A stretch of 64,000 bases of DNA from assembly GCF_014764405.1 (NCBI RefSeq), contig NZ_CP061725.1, positions 5,766,001 to 5,830,000 on the forward strand, given 5' to 3'. This document shows positions 58,219 through 64,000 of the stretch, one piece after another; the stretch's first letter is position 1; each line of letters starts with the position of its first letter. Both the position numbers and the translations under genes were made by a program. Source of the DNA: Micromonospora craniellae (GTDB taxonomy: Bacteria > Actinomycetota > Actinomycetes > Mycobacteriales > Micromonosporaceae). Under the pieces are notes generated by a model that had not been told where the DNA came from, made no database searches, and was given only the letters and a program-made list of their open reading frames with translations.

Positions 58219-60681
58219 ATGCGCCCTGCCGGCGTACGACCACCGCCCGACCCGGGCACCGCGGGGTCCCTGGTGACAGGCGGCGGCAGCATCCGCACCC
58301 GACTTGCCGCCATCGTCGCGTTGCCGGTAGTGGTCGTGCTGATCCAGATCAGCTACGTGACGGTCATCGAGGTGTCGTCCTATCAGGCCGTCCGCAAGGC
58401 CAGCGAGTCGGTGTCGCTCGTCCTGAAGGTGCAGGACCTGACCCAGGAGCTGCAGGTCGAGCGTGGCCTCAGCGCCGCCTTGCTCGGTGGCAACGACGCC
58501 TTCCGCAACGAGGTCACCCCAGCTCGCGAGCGGGTGGACGAGCGCCGCCGGGCGGTCGAGGAGGCGATCGCCGACGGCGGGCCGGTGGCCGACCGGATCG
58601 ACGCCGCGCTACGCGAACTCGACGGGCTCGCCGTGGTCCGTTCCGCCACCGACAGCGGCAGCGCCGAACGAGCGGCGACCTTCGACTTCTTCACCGAGCG
58701 CATCGCGTCGCTGAACCGCCTCGACTACGAACTGGACCAGGCGACAGACCCGGAACTGCAACGACACGTGGCGACCCTGACCGCGTTGAACCGGATCAAG
58801 GAGAGCACCGCCCAGCAGCGCGCGTTCCTCAACGGAGTCTTCTCCGCAGGCGGCTTTGCCGAGGGTGAGTTCCTCCAGTTCGCCGCGATGCGCGCGGCCC
58901 GTGACACGGCGCTGGCCGACTTCGAGGAGCGGGCCACCCCGAGCCAGAAGGCCGCCAACGACTGGGTGCTGGACACCGGCGCCGCCCGGGTCGCCGGCTT
59001 CTTCGAGCAGGTCGCGCTCGACTCCGCCGACGGTCGCCGGGTGCAGGTCAACCCGCAGGCCTGGTGGTCGTCCCTGACCACCGTGCTGGACGGCATGCGC
59101 CACATGCAGGAGTACGTGGGCGCGGAGATCGAGGCGCGGGCCGCGGAACGGCAGTTCGAGTCGACCCGGCGTCTGTTCGTGATCGGCGTTCTGGTGGTGT
59201 TCTTCCTCTCCGGTGCGGTGGGTCTGCTGCTGCTCGCGTCCCGGTCTGTCACCCGGCCGCTGGCGATGCTGGCGGCCGAGGCGCGTGACCTCGCGGCCAA
59301 CCGGCTGCCCGTCGCCGTGCGGCAGCTCCAGGACGGCACCGTGGACAGCGAACCCCGCGCCCCGGACCCGGTCCAGGTGCCGGCCCGATCCAGCACCGAG
59401 ATCCGGGCGGTGGCCGGTGCCCTCGACCAGGTCCAGGCGGTGGCCTTCCGCCTCGCCACCGAGCAGGCGGTGCTGCGTCGCAGCACCACCGAGTCGCTGG
59501 CCAACCTGGGGCGGCGCAACCAGAACCTGCTCCGTCGCCAGCTCAGCTTCATCACCAAGCTCGAACGGGAGGAGACCGACCCGGCCGGGTTGGCGAACCT
59601 CTTCGAGCTGGACCACCTGGCCACCCGCATGCGCCGGAACGCGGAGAGCCTGCTGGTCCTGGTGGGGGCCGGAGGTCCTCGCCAGTGGACCCGGCCACTG
59701 GCGATCGCCGACGTGATCCGGGCCGCCATCTCCGAGGTCGAGGAGTACCGGCGGGTGCAGATCCGCCGGATCGACGACGCCTGGGTGGTCGGGGCCAACG
59801 TCAGCGCGGTCGCCCACATGCTCGCCGAACTGGTCGAGAACGGGCTGACCTTCTCCCCGCCGGACTCCGACGTGGAGATCCAGGGCCGGCGCAGCGGAGA
59901 CGGCTACCTCGTCGCCATCACCGACCAGGGCATCGGCATGTCACCCGAGGACCTGGCCGAGGCCAACGCCCGCCTGCGCGGCGAGGTCGACTACGTCTCG
60001 GCCCCGACCCGCTACCTCGGGCACCACGTGGTCGGTCAGCTCGCCCGGGACCTGGACATCGACGTCCAGCTCGCGCCCTCCCCGGTGACCGGGGTGACCG
60101 CCCGGGTGCTGCTGCCTGCCACGGTGCTGACCAACCCGAACGCGATCGCTCCGGACGGGGGTGCGAACGGTGTCGGCACCACGCAGACCCTCACGGTCGC
60201 CGCCACCACGACCCGGGTGGCCGCCGAACCCACCTCGGCGCCCGTCCTGCCGTCGGTGCCCGCCGCCCGGCCGACGCCGGCCGTCGGCATCGCCGGAGCC
60301 GGCACGCGGAACGCCATCGATCCGCCACCCGCCCGACACGCCGCACCGGCCGCGCCACGCGGGTACGACCGACCCGTCGCCGGTCGGCCACCCACCATCG
60401 CCGGCGAGGTGTCCGCCGTCGGTCCGGTGGAGGAGCGCACCACCAACGGACTGCGCAAACGCCTGCCCCGCGAGCGGCGGGCCAGCGAGGCGGCCCCGGC
60501 GGCCGGCCCGGTCGCGTCCGCGCCGCGCTCGGACGCAATGGACGACTCGCCGATGGAGATCCGGAACCGGTTGACCGCGTTGCGGGCCGGGACGCTTCGC
60601 GGCCAGGTCGACCGGCCGGCACCACCGACCCGGTCCAGCGACGACACCACGATCGAGCCTTGGGGGACACGTGAAGGTTGA
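58219..60681 (+). CDS. Conservon sensor histidine kinase with NIT domain (CvnA type)
   Basis: 820 residues from the ATG at 58219; GTG at 58273 is an alternative that overlaps the stop of an upstream 26-codon ORF. First helix (LAAIVALPVVVVLIQISYVT), an extracytoplasmic nitrate/nitrite-sensing NIT domain (QDLTQELQVERGLSAALLGG ... STAQQRAFLNGVFSAGGF), second helix (FVIGVLVVFFLSGAVGLLLL), HAMP, a dimerisation segment (NLGRRNQNLLRRQLSFITKLE) and an HATPase domain (AHMLAELVENGLTFSPPDSD, ITDQGIGMSPEDLAEANARL). The phospho-acceptor His is replaced by Arg/Gln-type residues as usual in CvnA kinases. C-terminal 200 residues are disordered Pro/Ala-rich. Membrane sensor of the conservon signalling complex. 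Confidence 0.9.
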   Translation: MRPAGVRPPPDPGTAGSLVTGGGSIRTRLAAIVALPVVVVLIQISYVTVIEVSSYQAVRKASESVSLVLKVQDLTQELQVERGLSAALLGGNDAFRNEVTPARERVDERRRAVEEAIADGGPVADRIDAALRELDGLAVVRSATDSGSAERAATFDFFTERIASLNRLDYELDQATDPELQRHVATLTALNRIKESTAQQRAFLNGVFSAGGFAEGEFLQFAAMRAARDTALADFEERATPSQKAANDWVLDTGAARVAGFFEQVALDSADGRRVQVNPQAWWSSLTTVLDGMRHMQEYVGAEIEARAAERQFESTRRLFVIGVLVVFFLSGAVGLLLLASRSVTRPLAMLAAEARDLAANRLPVAVRQLQDGTVDSEPRAPDPVQVPARSSTEIRAVAGALDQVQAVAFRLATEQAVLRRSTTESLANLGRRNQNLLRRQLSFITKLEREETDPAGLANLFELDHLATRMRRNAESLLVLVGAGGPRQWTRPLAIADVIRAAISEVEEYRRVQIRRIDDAWVVGANVSAVAHMLAELVENGLTFSPPDSDVEIQGRRSGDGYLVAITDQGIGMSPEDLAEANARLRGEVDYVSAPTRYLGHHVVGQLARDLDIDVQLAPSPVTGVTARVLLPATVLTNPNAIAPDGGANGVGTTQTLTVAATTTRVAAEPTSAPVLPSVPAARPTPAVGIAGAGTRNAIDPPPARHAAPAAPRGYDRPVAGRPPTIAGEVSAVGPVEERTTNGLRKRLPRERRASEAAPAAGPVASAPRSDAMDDSPMEIRNRLTALRAGTLRGQVDRPAPPTRSSDDTTIEPWGTREG

Positions 60682-61096
60682 CATCCAAAGTGATCCACAC
60701 CAGTTGAACTGGCTGCTGGCGAACTTCGTCCGCCAGACGGACGGGATACGGGACGCGGTCGCCGTCTCGTCCGACGGGTTGCTCATCGCCGTCTCCGCCG
60801 GTCTCAACCGGGGGGCCGGCGACCAACTCGCCGCGATTGTGTCCAGCATGTCCAGCCTGGCCCGGACCGCCTCCCGCAAGTACGACTTCGACGGCCTGAA
60901 ACTCATCATGATCGAGATGCGGCGGGGCTTCCTGCTGGTGTCCGCGATCAGCGACGGCAGTTGCCTGGGGGTGCTCGCCGACGGGGACTGCGACCTGGGA
61001 CTGGTCGGTTACGAGATCTCGCTGCTCGCCGACCGGTTCGGCACGATGCTGACGCCGGCCTTGATCTCCGAGTCGAGACGAGTGTTGCCCCGGTGA
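60671..61096 (+). CDS. Roadblock/LC7 domain protein (CvnB type)
   Basis: 141 residues from GTG at 60671, overlapping the kinase stop. LNWLLANFVRQTDGIRDAVAVSSDGLLIA and GGLNRGAGDQLAAI are the MglB/roadblock pattern. Acts as regulator or GAP-like partner of the small GTPase encoded two genes on, together in the conservon complex. Coupled by GTGA to the DUF742 gene. Confidence 0.92.
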   Translation: MKVDIQSDPHQLNWLLANFVRQTDGIRDAVAVSSDGLLIAVSAGLNRGAGDQLAAIVSSMSSLARTASRKYDFDGLKLIMIEMRRGFLLVSAISDGSCLGVLADGDCDLGLVGYEISLLADRFGTMLTPALISESRRVLPR

Positions 61097-61527
61097 GCGG
61101 TGCCGGACCGCGGCTGCCCGACCCGCGGATGATCCCGTACTGGACCGCTGCCCCGGCACCGGCCGACCCGGCTCCCGAGCCGCCGCCGGTCACGCCGGAG
61201 CCGCCGGACGCGGAGGCGGTACGCCCGTTCCTGCTTACCGGCGGACGTACCCGTCCGGTGCAGGACGGGCTGCGGGTGGAGACGTTGCTCTCCGCCCAAC
61301 CTGCGGCGCTCTCCGCGCCGCTGCGTTTCGAGGCCCGCCGGATTGTCGAGTTGTGCCAGCGTCCCATCACCGTGGCCGATCTGGCGGTGGCGCTGCGGGT
61401 GCCGCTCGGCGTCACGCGGGTGCTGGTGGCAGACCTGCTCAGTGAGGGCTACCTGCGCCGTGAGGAACAGGGCGAGCTCTCCGTCGCCATGATCGAGAGG
61501 ATCAGGGACCGTGTCCGCGCTCTCTAG
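61093..61527 (+). CDS. DUF742 protein (CvnC type)
   Basis: 144 residues from GTG at 61093 (GTGA). Pro-rich N-terminus, then RPFLLTGGRTRPVQDGLRVETLL and a winged-helix-like domain (EARRIVELCQRPITVADLAV, RVPLGVTRVLVADLLSEGYL). Third conservon component; overlaps the GTPase gene start by 17 bases. Confidence 0.92.
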   Translation: MSGAGPRLPDPRMIPYWTAAPAPADPAPEPPPVTPEPPDAEAVRPFLLTGGRTRPVQDGLRVETLLSAQPAALSAPLRFEARRIVELCQRPITVADLAVALRVPLGVTRVLVADLLSEGYLRREEQGELSVAMIERIRDRVRAL

Positions 61528-62101
61528 CCATTCGCCCGTCCCCACCGCGGTCAAGATCGTGGTGAGCGGGGGGTTCGGCGTCGGCAAGACCACCTTCGTC
61601 GGCGCGGTGTCGGAGATCGAGCCGCTCGTCACCGAGGCCGACATGACCGAGGTGTCCGTGGGGGTCGACGACACCTCGGTGGTGTCCGGGAAGACCACCA
61701 CCACCGTGGCCCTGGACTTCGGCCGGATCAGTCTCGACGAGTCCCTGCTGATGTACCTGTTCGGCACACCCGGACAGGACCGGTTCGCCTTCCTCTGGGA
61801 CGACCTTGTGGACGGCGCGCTGGGTGCGGTCGTCCTGATCGACACCCGGCGGATCGAGGACTGCTTCCCGGCCATCGACTACTTCGAGGACCATCACATC
61901 CCGTTCCTGCTGGCCGTCAACACGTTCGAGGCGACCCGCCGCTTCGCGCTGGCCGAGGTGCGGGAGGCCCTCGGCGTCGCGGACGACGTGGTGCTGGTGG
62001 AGTGCGACGCGCGTCAGCGGGAGTCGGTGAAGCAGGTGCTCGTCGCACTCACCGAGGTGGTGCTGGCGCAACGCCTCGCGCGGGCCGGCGCCGGTCGCTG
62101 A
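61511..62101 (+). CDS. Small Ras-like GTPase (CvnD type)
   Basis: 196 residues. P-loop VVSGGFGVGKTTFVGAV, switch II DFGRISLDESLLMYLFGTPGQDRFAFLWDDL, and TKxD-like region VNTFEATRR in place of NKxD, as usual for CvnD proteins. Output module of the conservon: GTP state is set by the kinase/roadblock pair. Confidence 0.93.
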   Translation: MSALSSHSPVPTAVKIVVSGGFGVGKTTFVGAVSEIEPLVTEADMTEVSVGVDDTSVVSGKTTTTVALDFGRISLDESLLMYLFGTPGQDRFAFLWDDLVDGALGAVVLIDTRRIEDCFPAIDYFEDHHIPFLLAVNTFEATRRFALAEVREALGVADDVVLVECDARQRESVKQVLVALTEVVLAQRLARAGAGR

Positions 62102-62171
62102 CCGACAGGCTGGGCAGCACCCCTCCGGCACAGCGGGCCGGGCGCAACGACGAAGAGGAGAAGAAGCAGCG

Positions 62172-63143
62172 ATGCAGAGATCAGGTTGGGTCAGAGCGGC
62201 GGCCCTCGCCTGCGTGGCCGCACTGGCACTGACCGGCTGCGCGGCCGACATCCAGCCCCGGGTCGCGGCGCCGGGGCCGCCGGAGCGGACGGAGTGCGGC
62301 ACGCTGACCCTCGCCAACCTGCCGTGGATCGGGTACGAGGCAAACCTCGCGGTGATCGGCTACCTGGCCAAAAATCGGCTCAACTGCACGGTGGTGGTCA
62401 AGGACCTCACGGCGGAGGAGGCGTGGGAGGAGGTCGCCGCCGGCAGCACCGACGCCATCCTGGAGAACTGGGGCCGTGAGGGTCTGAAGAAGCGGTACAT
62501 CGACGAGGAACGCAAGGCCGTCGAGCACGGCATGACCGGCAACAGGGGCGTCGTCGGCTGGTACGTCACGCCGTGGCTGGTCGAGCAGCACCCCGGCATC
62601 ACCAACTGGCGGAACCTCAACGACTACGCCTACCTGTTCCGGACGCCCACCTCCGGCGGCCGGGGCGTCCTGCTCAACGGCGATCCCTCCTACGAGACCA
62701 ACGACCGGGCGTTGATCCGCAACCTGAAGCTGAACTTCACGGTCGACACCGTGGGCAGCGAGGACGAGCTCATCGAGGTGTTCCGAAAGGCGGAGCGCGA
62801 CCGCCGGCCGGCGATCGGCTACTTCTACACGCCGCAGTGGTTCCTGGCCGAGGTCGACCTGGTACACGTCAAACTGCCGCCCTACACCCCCGGCTGCGAC
62901 GTGGACCCGGAGAAGGTGGCCTGCGACTACCAGCCCTACGACCTCGACAAGATCGCCAACCGGGAGTTCGCCGAGTCCGGCAACCCGGCCGCCGAACTGA
63001 TCAAGAACTTCCAGTGGACCAACGCCCACCAGAACGAGGTGGCCCGCTACCTCACGGTCGACGAGTTGTCCTACGACGAGGCGGCCAAGAAGTGGCTCGA
63101 CGCCAACCCGGAGGTCTGGCAGGACTGGCTCCCCGCCGACTGA
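62172..63143 (+). CDS. Glycine betaine/choline-type ABC binding lipoprotein (orphan)
   Basis: 323 residues. Signal peptide with lipobox LTGC; OpuAC-type substrate-binding fold (CGTLTLANLPWIGYEANLAVI, VVVKDLTAEEAWEEVAAGST, AILENWGRE, NRGVVGWYVTPWLVEQHPG, AIGYFYTPQWFLAEVDLVHV, ELIKNFQWTNAHQNEVARYL). Aromatic residues of the choline/betaine cage are well represented (W, Y). No permease or ATPase gene follows; it starts 70 bases after the conservon GTPase gene. It may deliver ligand to a distant transporter or serve the conservon as an extracellular sensor; the second is speculation. Confidence 0.88.
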   Translation: MQRSGWVRAAALACVAALALTGCAADIQPRVAAPGPPERTECGTLTLANLPWIGYEANLAVIGYLAKNRLNCTVVVKDLTAEEAWEEVAAGSTDAILENWGREGLKKRYIDEERKAVEHGMTGNRGVVGWYVTPWLVEQHPGITNWRNLNDYAYLFRTPTSGGRGVLLNGDPSYETNDRALIRNLKLNFTVDTVGSEDELIEVFRKAERDRRPAIGYFYTPQWFLAEVDLVHVKLPPYTPGCDVDPEKVACDYQPYDLDKIANREFAESGNPAAELIKNFQWTNAHQNEVARYLTVDELSYDEAAKKWLDANPEVWQDWLPAD

Positions 63144-63184
63144 CCGGCCGATCCCCACCGACGCGTCCCGGCAGCGACACACCG

Positions 63185-63204
63185 CGTTCGCCGGAAAGCG
63201 AACG
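63185..63204. terminator. Short hairpin after the binding-protein gene
   Basis: CGTTCGC (63185-63191) and GCGAACG (63198-63204) pair fully around CGGAAA, 42 bases after the lipoprotein stop. Confidence 0.55.
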
Positions 63205-63253
63205 GTGACCTTCGCCGTACCGCGCTCCTGCGTGGACGGTCATAATGGGCGGC

Positions 63254-63505
63254 ATGGTTGCCTGGGAGTACGCCCTGCTGGTCCGCCGTTACCAGGGACA
63301 GGGCCGCAATTTTCACGTCTCGTTCGTCTGGTACGGCCCGGACGGGTCACGTAAGGACATCACCGCGTACGGCGACACCGCCGTGGCGCATCTCAACCGG
63401 TACGGCCGGGAAGGCTGGGAACTGGTCACCGCCGCCGAGGACGTCAACAACGTACAGGGCAGCACCGAGGTGCACCGATACCACCTCAAGCGTCCGCTGA
63501 ACTGA
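63254..63505 (+). CDS. Small conserved protein with GWELV motif
   Basis: 83 residues from the ATG at 63254 (MVAWEYALLVRR); another ATG at 63245 is possible. Contains AHLNRYGREGWELVTAAEDV, the DUF4177-like pattern. CATAAT at 63241-63246 just ahead of the start suggests a leaderless transcript. Function unknown; cytoplasmic. Confidence 0.75.
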   Translation: MVAWEYALLVRRYQGQGRNFHVSFVWYGPDGSRKDITAYGDTAVAHLNRYGREGWELVTAAEDVNNVQGSTEVHRYHLKRPLN

Positions 63506-63530
63506 GCCCACCCGACGATCGCTCGACCAC

Positions 63531-63564
63531 CGCCCGGGAACGCGTTGACGACGTGTCCCGGGCG
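63531..63564. terminator. Hairpin between convergent genes
   Basis: CGCCCGGGA (63531-63539) and TCCCGGGCG (63556-63564) pair perfectly, loop 16 bases with an inner ACG/CGT match. Lies between the small plus-strand gene and the minus-strand glyA end. Confidence 0.65.
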
Positions 63565-63636
63565 TCGTCGCGCTTGTCGCCAGATGTCGATGCGTGCGCG
63601 CCGGACCGGTGCCACCGGCCCGACGCACGTCCGTCG

Positions 63637-64000
63637 TCAGCCCAGGTCGACGTTCGGGTACAGCGGGAACCCGGCGAGCAGCTCGCCGGCCTGCCGGCTG
63701 ACCTTGTCCGCGAGGGCCGGGTCCAGCACGTACTTGGCCTTGGAGGCGGTGCCGTCCGGGTTGGCCCCGGCGGAGGTCTGGCTGAGCACCGTGTGGATCA
63801 GCTCGGCGGTACCGTCCATCTCGGCCGTGCCCAACCCGCGCGTGGTCAGCGCGGGCGTGCCGATCCGGATGCCAGAGGTGTACCAGGCGCCGTTGGCGTC
63901 CTGCGGCACCGCGTTGCGGTTGGTCACGATGCCCGAGTCCAGCAGCGCCTGCTCGGCCTGCCGGCCGGTCAGCCCGTAGCCGGTCACGTCGATGAGCACC
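63637..64000 (-). CDS. glyA: Serine hydroxymethyltransferase, C-terminal part (cut by right edge)
   Basis: The visible 121 residues are the end of the PLP-dependent small domain: VLIDVTGYGLTGRQAEQALL, GIVTNRNAVPQDANGAWYTS, GIRIGTPALTTRGLGTAEMD. The NRNAVP and SGIRIGTPA motifs, the latter with the substrate carboxylate-binding Arg, are GlyA hallmarks. It interconverts serine and glycine with tetrahydrofolate. The 5' part lies beyond position 64000. Confidence 0.9.
   Translation of the reverse strand, partial: VLIDVTGYGLTGRQAEQALLDSGIVTNRNAVPQDANGAWYTSGIRIGTPALTTRGLGTAEMDGTAELIHTVLSQTSAGANPDGTASKAKYVLDPALADKVSRQAGELLAGFPLYPNVDLG

Noticed and set aside
1..64000. tRNA, rRNA or riboswitch
   Set aside because: No cloverleaf with a TTCRANY arm, rRNA segment or known riboswitch core was recognised by eye; a tRNAscan/Rfam run would be decisive.

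Overview
The window is high-GC actinomycete DNA, most likely from the Micromonosporaceae. Support for this: strong G/C bias at third codon positions, frequent GTG starts and ATGA/GTGA overlaps, a conservon, a spore-pigment-type type II polyketide locus, LacI-controlled sugar operons, and short GC-rich palindromic repeats of a kind I associate with Micromonospora intergenic DNA. The genus is an inference; no rRNA or tRNA gene was seen.

Region 1 (1-18.8 kb) is carbohydrate catabolism. A minus-strand operon (Gfo/Idh/MocA oxidoreductase, glucuronate isomerase, L-fuconate dehydratase, mannitol-dehydrogenase-family reductase, second oxidoreductase cut by the left edge) diverges from a LacI regulator, an ABC sugar importer, a DUF624 protein and a PmoA-like protein. 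Two related LacI-type operators lie in the divergent promoter region. A second LacI gene diverges from another sugar ABC importer followed by a GH3 glycosidase. Together these suggest uptake and breakdown of plant or hemicellulose oligosaccharides and uronic or deoxy sugars.

Region 2 (18.9-33.2 kb) runs on the minus strand. A decayed DUF6412-YidC remnant and two membrane-protein genes lie beside a compact contractile-injection-system operon: lipoprotein, small membrane protein, 23-codon ORF, Pvc16-like protein, sheath, tube, disordered protein, LysM-type hub, VgrG-like spike, PAAR-like tip, gp25, baseplate J fused to a beta-propeller, tail protein I-like, and a membrane protein with a carbohydrate-binding-like exterior. 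No AAA+ ATPase, tape measure, capsid or integrase is visible, so it looks like a minimal, possibly membrane-tethered device rather than a prophage.

Region 3 (33.3-48.4 kb) is mixed: LacI/MFS pair, PaaI thioesterase, dienelactone hydrolase, a nucleotide cyclase-ATPase whose frame runs antisense through its neighbours, a large LuxR-type ATPase regulator, DUF5995, an amino acid permease, a secreted beta-helix protein and small membrane proteins.

Region 4 (48.6-57.4 kb) is a type II PKS cluster with two divergent arms around a SARP-like regulator: FAD monooxygenase and TcmI cyclase on the minus strand; second TcmI cyclase, AccD-AccC chimera, ACP-aromatase fusion, cupin, KS-alpha, KS-beta and ABM monooxygenase on the plus strand. 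The gene set resembles whiE-type spore pigment loci, but the fusions and a Ser in the KS-beta pseudo-active site are unusual.

Region 5 (57.4-64 kb) holds a conservon (NIT sensor kinase, roadblock, DUF742, small GTPase) followed by an orphan glycine-betaine-type binding lipoprotein, a small WELV-motif protein and the C-terminus of serine hydroxymethyltransferase. Several genes in this window look like products of deletion or fusion, so assembly accuracy should be kept in mind.
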